Assembly: GCF_001552375.1 (NCBI RefSeq)
Contig: NZ_BCRB01000023.1
Location: 1-51,463 of the forward strand
From: Cellulomonas iranensis NBRC 101100 = JCM 18110
Lineage (GTDB): Bacteria > Actinomycetota > Actinomycetes > Actinomycetales > Cellulomonadaceae
Length of the DNA: 51,463 nt
Reading direction: 5' to 3'
Shown in pieces: positions 43,614-51,463 of the stretch (position 1 is its first letter; the number at the start of each line of letters is the position of its first letter). A program made the translations under genes and the position numbers. Below the pieces are notes generated by a model that was given only the letters and a program-made list of their open reading frames with translations, did not search any database and was not told the origin of the DNA.

Positions 43614-44495
43614 ATGTCGACGATCGGCCAGGACGTCGCGGACGTCGACCTGACCGAGCTGGTGGCCGGGACGCGGGCGCGGCTGCTCACGGCGCTGCAC
43701 GCGTCGGCGTCGCCGCGCGCGTGGGCGGCGCACGACCACGAGGACCACGAGCTGATCTGGGGCGTGCGGGGCGTCGTCACGGTGCGCACGGGCGACGAGC
43801 ACCGGACCGTGCCGCCGAGCGCGGGCCTGTGGATCCCGGCGGGCGTGGCCCACGAGGTGGCGGCCACGGCGGGGGCGCGCTTCTGGACGACGCACGTGGC
43901 CCGGCCGGTCGCGCCCGGCCTGCGGGGAGGTGCGCGTGCGGTGGCGGTCACGCCGCTGCTGCGCGAGGTGCTGCTCTACCTGCACAACCGCCTCATGCCG
44001 CAGGACGTGCGCGAGCAGGCCGAGACGCTCGCGCTCGCGCTGCTCGACGAGGCGGAGGTGCCGCCCGTGCTGCTGCCGGTGCCGGACGACCCGCGCGCGC
44101 GGCGCATCGCGCGGGCGCTCGTGGCCGACCCGGCCGACGACCGCACGCTCGCGCAGTGGTGCGGGCAGGTCGGGTCGAGCGTGCGGCACATGTCGCGGGT
44201 GTTCCGCCGCGAGACGGGGATGACGTTCGCCCGGTGGCGCGTGCACGCGCGCGTGCGGGCGGCGACCACGCTGCTGCCGCAGGGGCTGCCGGTCGCGGCG
44301 GTCGCCCGCCGGGTGGGCTACCGCTCGCCGAGCGCGTTCGTGCACGCGTTCGGGGAGGTGACGGGGTGCACGCCCGGTGCCTACCTGCGGGCCGTGACCG
44401 TGCGGCCGGTCGCGGTGTCCCCGTGGGCGGATGACGACGAGGCGTGGCCGATCGCCGACACGGAACGGGTGATCGGCGACAGCGGCGGCCGCTGA
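43614..44495 (+). CDS. AraC-family regulator of the siderophore locus
   Basis: 293 residues. A cupin-like N-terminus (DHEDHELIWGVRGVVTVRTG, WIPAGVAHEV) is followed by two HTH motifs of the AraC type (LAQWCGQVGSSVRHMSRVF and VAAVARRVGYRSPSAFVHAF). GGAGGG lies about 9 nt before the ATG. Flanked by two DtxR/IdeR-like boxes and by siderophore transport genes, it probably acts as an iron-responsive secondary regulator, comparable in position to RipA/siderophore AraC regulators. Ligand unknown. Confidence 0.87.
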   Translation: MSTIGQDVADVDLTELVAGTRARLLTALHASASPRAWAAHDHEDHELIWGVRGVVTVRTGDEHRTVPPSAGLWIPAGVAHEVAATAGARFWTTHVARPVAPGLRGGARAVAVTPLLREVLLYLHNRLMPQDVREQAETLALALLDEAEVPPVLLPVPDDPRARRIARALVADPADDRTLAQWCGQVGSSVRHMSRVFRRETGMTFARWRVHARVRAATTLLPQGLPVAAVARRVGYRSPSAFVHAFGEVTGCTPGAYLRAVTVRPVAVSPWADDDEAWPIADTERVIGDSGGR

Positions 44496-44513
44496 CGGGC
44501 ATCGACGTCGAAC

Positions 44514-44532
44514 TAAGGTGAGCCTCACCTGA
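44514..44532. promoter_or_regulatory. DtxR/IdeR-type iron box 2
   Basis: TAAGGTGAGCCTCACCTGA matches the DtxR consensus at 14 of 19 positions and is internally palindromic (AGGTGAGCCTCACCT). It lies about 65 bp upstream of the siderophore-binding protein start. Confidence 0.78.
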
Positions 44533-44597
44533 CTTCGACCCCGCGGCAGTGGCCCCGGGGCACGCGCGGCGCCCCGCGCCGCACCCGAGGAGACCTC

Positions 44598-45557
44598 ATG
44601 ACCACCACGTCCCGACGCCGCCCCGCGGCGCTCGCCCTCGCCCTCGTCGCCGGCCTCGCGCTCGCGGCCTGCTCGGCCACCGCCGACGGCGCGACCGGCG
44701 GCGCCCACGCCGCCACGCGCACCGTCGACTCCGAGTTCGGCGAGGTCGAGCTGCCCACCGACCCGCAGGCCGCCCTCGGCTTCTACACCACGGACGTCGA
44801 CATCCTGGCGACGCTCGGCATCCCGCTCGCGTCGTCGCAGCCCGTGCGTGACGGCTACACCGGCTTCCCGGCCTTCTTCCCGCAGGACGCGCTCGCGGAC
44901 GTCGACACGTTCGTCAACTTCCCCGAGTACAGCTACGAGGCCGTCATGGCCGCCGCACCCGACCTGATCCTCAACGGGCTGGGCTACGACGAGGAGGCCG
45001 TGCAGCGCCTCGCCGAGATCGCACCCACCTACTCCGTCAACGCGTTCGACGGCGCCGACTGGCGCGACAAGTTCCGGACCACCGCCGCCGCGCTCGGGCG
45101 CACCGAGCAGGCCGACGCGTGGTTCGCGCGCTACGACGCGCGCGTCGCCGAGGTCCGCGACCAGCTCGACGCGCGCGGCATCCACCCGCGCGTCGCGGCC
45201 ATCGGCTGGTGGAACGACCAGCTGCAGCTCTCCTGCTACGGCGTGCCGTGCCTCGTGTTCGCCGACCTCGGGCTCGACGTCGCGCCGCTGGCGCTGCAGG
45301 AGGACGCCGCGCTCAGCCTCGAGCAGGTCGACCAGCTCGCCGACGTCGACGTCGCCGTCCGCAGCTACGAGCCCGGCCCCGCCGGCGAGGCCGCCGACGC
45401 CGAGACGCTGCAGATGCTCGCGACCAGCCAGGTCTGGTCGTCGCTGCCGTTCGTCGCCGAGGACCGCTACTTCCGCTACGACCTCGAGATGGACTACGGG
45501 TCGCCCAGCGGCCACGCGGCGTTCCTCGAGTTCCTCGCCGACAGCCTGCTCGGCTGA
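44598..45557 (+). CDS. Iron-siderophore ABC transporter substrate-binding lipoprotein
   Basis: 319 residues. Lipobox LALAAC follows a hydrophobic signal. The class III (helical-backbone) binding protein fold is seen in the segments LATLGIPLASS, EAVMAAAPDLILNG and LEQVDQLADVDVAVRSY. The ATG has GGAG about 7 nt upstream. It delivers Fe-siderophore to the FecCD-type permeases encoded downstream. First gene of a five-gene plus-strand unit. Confidence 0.9.
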   Translation: MTTTSRRRPAALALALVAGLALAACSATADGATGGAHAATRTVDSEFGEVELPTDPQAALGFYTTDVDILATLGIPLASSQPVRDGYTGFPAFFPQDALADVDTFVNFPEYSYEAVMAAAPDLILNGLGYDEEAVQRLAEIAPTYSVNAFDGADWRDKFRTTAAALGRTEQADAWFARYDARVAEVRDQLDARGIHPRVAAIGWWNDQLQLSCYGVPCLVFADLGLDVAPLALQEDAALSLEQVDQLADVDVAVRSYEPGPAGEAADAETLQMLATSQVWSSLPFVAEDRYFRYDLEMDYGSPSGHAAFLEFLADSLLG

Positions 45558-45583
45558 CGCCGGCACCCGGGACGAGGACGACG

Positions 45584-46480
45584 ATGGCGCTCGACGGCGG
45601 TCTGACGCCCCGCATCTGGCGGGCCGAGGTGACGCACGTGCGCCGGCTCACGCCGGGCATGGTGCGCGTGACGCTCGGCGGTCCGGGCATGACGGAGTAC
45701 GGCACCACGGGGGTGGGGGACGAGTACGTCCGGGTGTTCTTCCCGCACGCCGGGCAGGACGAACCCGTGATGCCGCGGGTGGCGGGACGATCCTGGGAGT
45801 TCGACGACCCCGACACGGCCGCGCCCATGCGCACGTACACCGTGCGCGCGTGGCGGCCCGGCGAGGTCGACGTCGACTTCGTCGTGCACGACGGCGGCGT
45901 CGCGGCCGCGTGGGCGCTGCGCGCGCGGCCCGGCGACGTTGTCGGGCTCACCACGCCGATCGGCCTGTACGACCCCCCGGACGGCACGACGTGGCAGCTG
46001 CTGCTCGCCGACGCCACCGGGCTGCCCGCCGCGCTGCGGCTGCTCGAGCAGGCCCCGCCGGGGGTCCGCACGCGCGCGGTGCTCGAGGTGCCGGACGCCA
46101 CGCACCACCAGGACGTCGCGCCCGGTGCGCACGCCGACGTCACGTGGGTGCACGGCGGCAACGGCCACGGGCCGAGCGCCCTGGCCGACCTGCTGCCGGA
46201 CGTGACCCTGCCCGACGGCCCCGGCTACGTGTGGGTGGCCGGCGAGACCCGCGTGCTGCGTGCGGTGCGCCGGCACCTGCGGCACGAGCGGGCGCTGCCC
46301 GGCACCGACTACAAGATCGTCGGCTACTGGACCGCGCAGGCCGAGCTGTGGCGCGAGCGGTACGACGCGCTGCCCGCGCCCGTGCGCAGCCGCCTCGCCT
46401 CCCTGTGGGACGACGCCGGGCGCGACCCCGAGGAGATCGAGGACGAGTACGACGACCAGCTGGAACGGCTCGGCCTGTGA
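45584..46480 (+). CDS. Siderophore-interacting protein (FAD/NAD-type ferric reductase)
   Basis: 298 residues, SIP/ViuB family. The FAD-binding region holds RTYTVRAWRPG and a following VDFVVHDGGVAAAWAL, then an NAD-type domain with YVWVAGETRVLRAVRRHLR and KIVGYWTAQAE. It reduces ferric-siderophore in the cytosol to free Fe. ATG 45584 lies 26 bp after the binding protein gene; the stop overlaps the first permease (GTGA). Confidence 0.93.
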   Translation: MALDGGLTPRIWRAEVTHVRRLTPGMVRVTLGGPGMTEYGTTGVGDEYVRVFFPHAGQDEPVMPRVAGRSWEFDDPDTAAPMRTYTVRAWRPGEVDVDFVVHDGGVAAAWALRARPGDVVGLTTPIGLYDPPDGTTWQLLLADATGLPAALRLLEQAPPGVRTRAVLEVPDATHHQDVAPGAHADVTWVHGGNGHGPSALADLLPDVTLPDGPGYVWVAGETRVLRAVRRHLRHERALPGTDYKIVGYWTAQAELWRERYDALPAPVRSRLASLWDDAGRDPEEIEDEYDDQLERLGL

Positions 46481-47553
46481 GCACGACCGTCGACGCGGCC
46501 GACGCCCCGCCGGGCACCCCGGGCGCCGCACCGGGACCCGACCAGGCCGAGGCGCGGCCGCCCGGCGCGCACCGCGGCCGGTGGCTGGTCGCGGCCGTCG
46601 TCCTGCTCGTGGCTGCGGTCGGGGCGAGCCTCGCGCTCGGCGCCCGGCCGGTCGCCCTGGGCACGGTCGTCGACGCGTTCGTGCGGCCCGACGGGTCCGA
46701 CGCGCAGTCGGTCGTGCTCGACCTGCGGCTGCCGCGCACCGTCCTCGGGCTGCTCGTCGGCGTGAGCCTCGGCCTGTCCGGCGCGCTGATCCAGGCGCTG
46801 ACCCGCAACCCGCTCGCCGACCCGGGCATCCTCGGCGTCAACGCCGGCGCCCAGCTCGCCGTCGTGCTCGGCGCCACCGCGGGGGTCGTGACGCTGCGCG
46901 GGCAGCTGTGGCTCGCGTTCGCCGGCGCCGCGGCCGCGACCCTCGCGGTGTACGCGATCGGCGCGGCGGGCCGTGGCCGCCCCAGCCCGTTGCGCCTCAC
47001 GCTCGCGGGCGTCGCGCTGGGCGCCGCGCTGGGCGGCGTCACGTCCGGGCTCACGCTGGTGTCCGAGCGGACCTACGACACGATGCGCGTGTGGGGCGTC
47101 GGGTCGCTCGCCGCACGCGACCTGGGGGTGGCCGCGACCATCGCGCCGTTCGTGGCCGTCGGCGTGCTCGTCGCGCTCGCCGTGGCCCGCTCGCTCAACG
47201 CGGTCGCGCTCGGCGACGACACCGCCGCGACGCTCGGCGCGCGGCTCGGGGCGACCCGCGTCGCCGTGGTCGTCGCCGTCACGCTGCTCGCGGGCGCCGC
47301 GACCGCCGCCGCCGGGCCCGTCGGCTTCGTCGGGCTCATGGTGCCGCACGTCGCGCGGTGGCTCACCGGGCCCGACCAGCGCTGGGTGCTGACGCTGACG
47401 ATGCTGCTCGCGCCCGTCCTCGTGCTCGTGTCCGACGTGACCGGGCGGCTCGTCATGCGACCCGCGGAGCTGCCGGTCGGCATCGTCACGGCGTTCGTCG
47501 GGGCGCCCGTGCTCGTGGCGCTCGTGCGCCGCCACCGGGCGAGCGGGCTGTGA
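46477..47553 (+). CDS. FecCD-type siderophore permease 1
   Basis: 358 residues, nine to ten TMs. FecCD hallmarks are RLPRTVLGLLVG, GALIQALTRNPLADPGILGVNAGA and VGFVGLMVPHVARWL. An N-terminal Pro/Ala/Gly-rich extension (about 30) precedes TM1. GTG overlaps the SIP stop and its own stop overlaps permease 2. Confidence 0.93.
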   Translation: MSTTVDAADAPPGTPGAAPGPDQAEARPPGAHRGRWLVAAVVLLVAAVGASLALGARPVALGTVVDAFVRPDGSDAQSVVLDLRLPRTVLGLLVGVSLGLSGALIQALTRNPLADPGILGVNAGAQLAVVLGATAGVVTLRGQLWLAFAGAAAATLAVYAIGAAGRGRPSPLRLTLAGVALGAALGGVTSGLTLVSERTYDTMRVWGVGSLAARDLGVAATIAPFVAVGVLVALAVARSLNAVALGDDTAATLGARLGATRVAVVVAVTLLAGAATAAAGPVGFVGLMVPHVARWLTGPDQRWVLTLTMLLAPVLVLVSDVTGRLVMRPAELPVGIVTAFVGAPVLVALVRRHRASGL

Positions 47554-48662
47554 GCGCGGCGCACGTCCGGGCAGTGCCGCCCGCCGTGCCCGGCGCCGCC
47601 GGACGGGCCGACGTCGCGGCCCCGCTCGACCGCGGGCGGCGCGAGCTGGTGCTGCGCCGCGGCCGCGTGAGCGTCGTCGTCGCGCGCCGCAGCGTCGTCG
47701 CCGTCACCGTGCTGGTCGTCCTCACGCTGGTGGTCGCGGTGCTCACGCTGGCCACGGGTGACTTCCCCGTCGCCCCGGCCGACGTGCTGCGCGCCCTGAC
47801 CGGGCGGGCCGAGGGCAGGACCGCGACGGTCGTGCTCGGGTGGCGCCTGCCCCGCGTGGTCCTCGGGGTCGTGCTCGGTGCGGCGCTCGGCGTCGCCGGC
47901 GCCATGTTCCAGTCGCTCAGCCGCAACCCGCTCGGCAGCCCCGACATCATCGGCTTCAGCAACGGCGCCTACGCCGGTGCGGTCCTCGTGCTGCTCTCCG
48001 GGGGCACCGGCTACCTGACGGTCGCCGCGGGCGCGGTCGGCGGCGGCCTCGTCACGGCGCTCGTCGTGTACCTGCTCGCGTGGCGGCGCGGCGTGCAGGG
48101 CTTCCGTCTCATCGTCGTGGGCATCGGGGTCAGCGCCGTCATCTCGTCCGTCACGACGTGGCTCGTGCTGCAGGCCGAGGTGCGGCTCGCGGTCGCGGCG
48201 ACCGTGTGGGGCGCCGGCACGCTCAACGGCGTCGGGTGGGACCAGGTCCGGCCCGCCGCGGGCCTCGGTGCCGTCCTGCTGCTCGGCGTCGTCGCCGTGT
48301 CCCGCGGCATGCACGCGCTCGAGCTCGGCGACGACGCGGGCGCCGCGCTGGGCGTCGGCGTCGAACGCACGCGGCTCGCGGTCGTCGTCGTCGGCGTCGC
48401 GCTCACCGCGGTCGCGACGGCGCTGACCGGCCCGATCGCGTTCGTCGCGCTCGCGGCGCCCCAGCTCGCGCGCCGCGTGCTGCGCGCCCCCGGCACGACG
48501 CTCGTCGGGTCGGCCGCCATGGGCGCGTTCCTGCTGGTCGCGTGCGACCTGGTCGCGCAGCGCGCGTTCGCGCCGCAGCAGCTGCCCGTGGGGGTCGTCA
48601 CGGTCAGCCTCGGCGGGGCCTACCTGGTGTGGCTCCTTGTCCACGAAGCGAGGTCACGATGA
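47550..48662 (+). CDS. FecCD-type siderophore permease 2
   Basis: 370 residues. Hallmarks are WRLPRVVLGVVLGAALGVAG, FQSLSRNPLGSPDIIGFSNGA and GPIAFVALAAPQLARRV. Partner of permease 1 as a heterodimeric channel. GTG start overlaps the upstream stop (GTGA) and the stop overlaps the ATPase start (ATGA). Confidence 0.93.
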   Translation: MSAAHVRAVPPAVPGAAGRADVAAPLDRGRRELVLRRGRVSVVVARRSVVAVTVLVVLTLVVAVLTLATGDFPVAPADVLRALTGRAEGRTATVVLGWRLPRVVLGVVLGAALGVAGAMFQSLSRNPLGSPDIIGFSNGAYAGAVLVLLSGGTGYLTVAAGAVGGGLVTALVVYLLAWRRGVQGFRLIVVGIGVSAVISSVTTWLVLQAEVRLAVAATVWGAGTLNGVGWDQVRPAAGLGAVLLLGVVAVSRGMHALELGDDAGAALGVGVERTRLAVVVVGVALTAVATALTGPIAFVALAAPQLARRVLRAPGTTLVGSAAMGAFLLVACDLVAQRAFAPQQLPVGVVTVSLGGAYLVWLLVHEARSR

Positions 48663-49513
48663 CGCAGCACCCCCCGGCACCCCTCAGCGCGCGCGGGCTG
48701 ACGCTCGCGTACGACCGTCGCACGGTCGCGACCGACCTGTCCGTGGACGTGGGTCCCGGGTCGTTCACGGTGGTGGTCGGGCCCAACGCGTGCGGCAAGT
48801 CCACGCTGCTGCGCGCGCTGTCCCGCCTCCTGGCACCCGCCGCGGGGCAGGTCCTGCTCGACGGGCGCGACATCGCGCGGTACCGCACCAAGGAGGTCGC
48901 GCGTCGCGTCGGGCTGCTGCCGCAGACGTCGCAGGCGCCCGACGGGATCACGGTCGCCGACCTCGTGGGCCGTGGCCGGTTCCCGCACCAGGGGCTGCTG
49001 TCGCAGTGGTCCGCGGACGACGAGCGCGCGGTGCGCGCCGCGCTCGCGGCGACCGGCACCACCGACCTGTCGGGGCGCCTGGTCGACGAGCTGTCCGGCG
49101 GTCAGCGGCAGCGGGTCTGGGTGGCGATGGTGCTCGCGCAGCAGACCGACCTGCTGCTGCTCGACGAGCCGACGACGTTCCTCGACGTCGCGCACCAGGT
49201 CGATCTCATGGACCTGTTCGCGGCGCTGCACGCCGCCGGGCGCACGGTGGTCGCGGTGCTGCACGACCTCAACCAGGCCGCGCGCTACGCGACCCACCTG
49301 GTGGCGATGCGCGGTGGCGAGGTCGTCGCGCAGGGCGCTCCCGGCGACGTCGTCACGGCGGACCTCGTGCGCGACGTGTTCGGGCTCGACTGCGTGGTCG
49401 TCGAGGACCCGGTGTCGGGCGGGCCGCTGGTCGTGCCGCGCGGGCGGGCCTGGCCGGCACCCGCGCCCGGGCCGGTGCCCCCACGCGAGCCGGTCACGGT
49501 CGTCGGGGGCTGA
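48659..49513 (+). CDS. Fe-siderophore ABC ATP-binding protein (FepC-like)
   Basis: 284 residues. Walker A is GPNACGKST (about 41-49), signature ELSGGQRQRVWVAMVLAQ, Walker B LLLLDEPTTFLDVAHQ and switch His in VLHDLNQAARY. These fit FepC/FhuC-type importers. The Pro-rich tail (about 265-284) is extra. ATG overlaps the permease stop. End of the importer unit; 68 bp to the convergent antiporter. Confidence 0.94.
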   Translation: MTQHPPAPLSARGLTLAYDRRTVATDLSVDVGPGSFTVVVGPNACGKSTLLRALSRLLAPAAGQVLLDGRDIARYRTKEVARRVGLLPQTSQAPDGITVADLVGRGRFPHQGLLSQWSADDERAVRAALAATGTTDLSGRLVDELSGGQRQRVWVAMVLAQQTDLLLLDEPTTFLDVAHQVDLMDLFAALHAAGRTVVAVLHDLNQAARYATHLVAMRGGEVVAQGAPGDVVTADLVRDVFGLDCVVVEDPVSGGPLVVPRGRAWPAPAPGPVPPREPVTVVGG

Positions 49514-49581
49514 ACGGCGCGGCGCGCGGCACGCCGCGGCTCGGCGACGGCGTCGGCCTTCGCGGCGAGGTCGGCCTGGGC

Positions 49582-51360
49582 TCAGCCGCGCAGCTCGACG
49601 CCGATCTGCACGGCGTCGAGCTCGGCGAGCGCGCGGTCGAGCGTCGAGGACGGGTACGTGCCGAGGTCGCGCAGGTGCAGCAGCTCGGCGCGCTGCGCAC
49701 CCAGCAGCGTGACCATGAGCCGCTGGTCGGACGCGCGCTGCGCGGCGTGCTGCTCGTCGTCCGCCTCGACGGCCGCGTCGATGGCCGCGAGCCTGCGGCG
49801 CGCGCGCTCGACGGTCGCGCTCGGGTACGGCGTGCCGTCGGGCTGCGCGAGCCCCGGGTCGTCGAGCCGCTGCACGGCGGCCCGCCGCAGCTCGGTGCGC
49901 AGCGCGGTGAGCTGCTCGGCGTCGTCGTCGTCCCGGGCCGTGAGGCCGAGGCGTCGCGTGAGCCACGGCAGGGTGCCGCCCTGGACCAGCAGCGTCCCGG
50001 CGGCCACGACGAACGCGACGAGCACGAGCAGCGAGCGCTGCGGCGTGTCGGACGGCAGCGACTGCGCGGCCGCCAGCGTCACGGCGCCGCGCATGCCGGC
50101 CCACACGAGCACGACGCCCTCGCGCGGGCCGAACCGCTCGGCCGTGAGGTAGTCGATGTCGGCGATCTTGCGGCGCACGCGCCGTCCCACGGCCTCGGCG
50201 CGGTCGGCCGGGTCGGGCAGGGCGGCCGCCGCGACGCGTCCGCCCGCGCGGAAGCCGGCGCGGAACCGTCGGCGACGACGGCCGGTCGAGCGGGGCGCCT
50301 GCGGCATGCGGCCCTCGTCGAGACGTTCCTGGGCGGACTCGAGCCAGTCCCGCAGCGCGGGCGTCCGCCGGGCGCGGCGCGCGAGCTCCCACACCGACCA
50401 CGCGACGAACAGCGAGCGCACCGCGATGACGATGGTCGCGGTGAGGACGCCGAGCAGCAGCGCCGTCCACAGGCTGCCGTGCGCCTGGCGGACGTCGAGC
50501 ACGAGCCCGAACACCTCGAGCCCCATGACGAGGAACACCGCGCCCTCGAGCAGCAGCTCGATCGTGCGCCACACCGCGTTCTCGGTGACGCGGTCGCGCG
50601 CCCGCAGCGCGCGGGGCGCGGCGTGCCCCGTGACGAGCCCCGCGGTCACGGCCGCGACCAGGCCGGACGCGCCCAGGTGCTCGGCGGGCAGGTACGCGAC
50701 GAACGGCACGACGAACGAGATCGCGACGTTCGACGTGGTCTGCGTGACGTGCCCGCGCGCCCACACGTGCAGGCGCCCCACGACGTACCCGACGACGACG
50801 GCCACGACGACCGCGAACACGAAGTCGCCCGCGACGCCCCACAGCGACACCGTGCCCGCGGTCGCGACGATCGCCGAGCGCAGCAGCACCAGGGCGGACG
50901 CGTCGTTGAGGAGCGACTCGCCCTCGAGGACCGTGACGATGCGCGGCGACACCCCCGCCTTGCGGACGATCGACGTGGCCACCGCGTCGGTGGGGCTGAC
51001 GATCGCACCCACCGCGATGGCCGTCGCGAGCCCGAGGTCGGGCAGCAGCGCGTCGAGCGTGAACCCGACCGCGACGGTCGAGACCAGCACCAGCACGACC
51101 GAGAACGCGGAGATCGTGCGCAGGTCGCGCCGGAAGTCCATGGTCGGCACGTTGGTGGCCGACGAGTACAGCAGCGGTGGCAGCACGACCCCGAGCACCC
51201 ACTCGGGCTGGATCTCGATCTCGGGCACGAACGGCAGGAAGCTCACCGCCACGCCCACCAGCACGAGCAGCAGGGGAGCGGCGACGCCCACCCGGGGGGC
51301 GAACGTCGTCACCAGCACGATCACGAGCACGGCGAGCACACCGGCGGCCACCAGGTCCAT
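49582..51360 (-). CDS. CPA1-family Na+/H+ antiporter (NhaP-like)
   Basis: 592 residues: about 12 TMs, with the ion-binding Asp residues in VSPTDAVATSIVRKAG and EGESLLNDASALVL, and a conserved Arg in WAGMRGAVTLAAAQS. A charged cytosolic tail (about 480-592, many Asp/Arg/Gln) probably regulates activity. It exchanges Na+ (or K+) for H+. An Arg-rich loop lies in the middle (STGRRRRRFRAGFRAGGRV). ATG 51360. It is the third cation-transport system in the window after Kdp and Mrp. Confidence 0.92.
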   Translation of the reverse strand: MDLVAAGVLAVLVIVLVTTFAPRVGVAAPLLLVLVGVAVSFLPFVPEIEIQPEWVLGVVLPPLLYSSATNVPTMDFRRDLRTISAFSVVLVLVSTVAVGFTLDALLPDLGLATAIAVGAIVSPTDAVATSIVRKAGVSPRIVTVLEGESLLNDASALVLLRSAIVATAGTVSLWGVAGDFVFAVVVAVVVGYVVGRLHVWARGHVTQTTSNVAISFVVPFVAYLPAEHLGASGLVAAVTAGLVTGHAAPRALRARDRVTENAVWRTIELLLEGAVFLVMGLEVFGLVLDVRQAHGSLWTALLLGVLTATIVIAVRSLFVAWSVWELARRARRTPALRDWLESAQERLDEGRMPQAPRSTGRRRRRFRAGFRAGGRVAAAALPDPADRAEAVGRRVRRKIADIDYLTAERFGPREGVVLVWAGMRGAVTLAAAQSLPSDTPQRSLLVLVAFVVAAGTLLVQGGTLPWLTRRLGLTARDDDDAEQLTALRTELRRAAVQRLDDPGLAQPDGTPYPSATVERARRRLAAIDAAVEADDEQHAAQRASDQRLMVTLLGAQRAELLHLRDLGTYPSSTLDRALAELDAVQIGVELRG

Positions 51361-51463
51361 GCGTCACCTCACGGTCGGCGCGGCAGGGTCGTAGCCGAAC
51401 CTACGCCCCCGAGCACGTCCACCCCCGCGGCATCCACCCCCCGCCCACCCCCCGCGCATCCCC
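51361..51463. other. Upstream region of the CPA1 antiporter gene
   Basis: Holds the presumed promoter (AT-richer patch around 51391-51403) and ends in C-rich sequence at the window edge. It lacks the leader block seen at 30439 and 37459. Nothing else is supportable. Confidence 0.4.

Overview
The window is about 51 kb of very GC-rich DNA (roughly three quarters G+C by eye). It is packed with short-spaced genes, many GTG starts and many ATGA/GTGA stop-start overlaps. Mycothiol-type ArsC, a Corynebacterium-type ArsR, DtxR/IdeR-like iron boxes, an S. lividans-like copper/DyP locus and a GH31 glycosidase under a LacI regulator all point to a high-GC actinobacterium. A Cellulomonas-like soil organism would fit, but that genus guess is inference. 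No rRNA, tRNA, CRISPR array, insertion sequence or prophage was recognised.

Layout, left to right. (1) 1-2030, minus: start of the Kdp K+ pump operon (an unannotated 31-residue membrane peptide, kdpF, kdpA, start of kdpB), with CTGAC direct repeats in its promoter region. (2) 2160-5411: GH31 glycosidase plus LacI regulator with a near-perfect palindromic operator. (3) 5484-8382: an orphan AAA+ ATPase, a DUF1905 protein, an Imm-5-like protein and a small HTH-tailed protein whose promoter is covered by palindromes. (4) 8523-13269: copper/heme-peroxidase operon (His-rich membrane protein, CopC, PCu(A)C lipoprotein, Tat DyP peroxidase, PepSY membrane protein). (5) 13347-16259: CAT-like and GNAT acetyltransferases, then an MhqD/MhqE-like hydrolase-dioxygenase pair. 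(6) 16369-20181: ATPase-like protein, YhgE/Pip protein and TetR, with a palindrome in front. (7) 20258-23161: anti-sigma-type kinase, STAS protein and PAS-GAF-SpoIIE phosphatase (partner-switching module). (8) 23355-25763: UvrA-like double ABC ATPase. (9) 25770-30276: arsenic genes arsN-arsR/arsM and arsC sharing ArsR-type operators, interrupted by a TetR-controlled ABC-2 exporter. (10) 30427-36453: Mrp Na+/H+ antiporter operon. (11) 36457-39649: alpha/beta hydrolase-fold protein without its nucleophile, Ohr, TetR, EamA exporter. (12) 39919-49513: iron/siderophore locus (heterodimeric ABC exporter, AraC regulator, importer, siderophore-interacting reductase) with two DtxR/IdeR-like boxes. (13) 49582-51360: CPA1 Na+/H+ antiporter.

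The most unusual signal is a repeated 5'-leader element. A 25-nt identical block, lying exactly 6 nt after a -10-like hexamer in both places, precedes the Mrp operon (plus strand, about 30427-30487) and the hydrolase-fold gene (minus strand, about 37471-37406). The downstream sequences differ, yet both fold into the same plan: P1 CCGGG paired with CCCGG/TCCGG, a constant internal loop AAGTCTG, P2 GTCG/CGAC, and a variable apical hairpin. Each copy is followed by a short leader ORF. In the Mrp copy the P1 3' strand overlaps the Shine-Dalgarno of the leader ORF, and the leader ORF stop overlaps the mrpA start (GTGA). This looks like a cation- or stress-responsive riboregulator. I do not recognise it as a named class and could not search Rfam.

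Themes that tie the window together are cation homeostasis (Kdp, Mrp, CPA1), metal and metalloid handling (copper, arsenic, iron), and many small regulator-operator pairs in which a palindrome sits directly on a promoter, several apparently leaderless.
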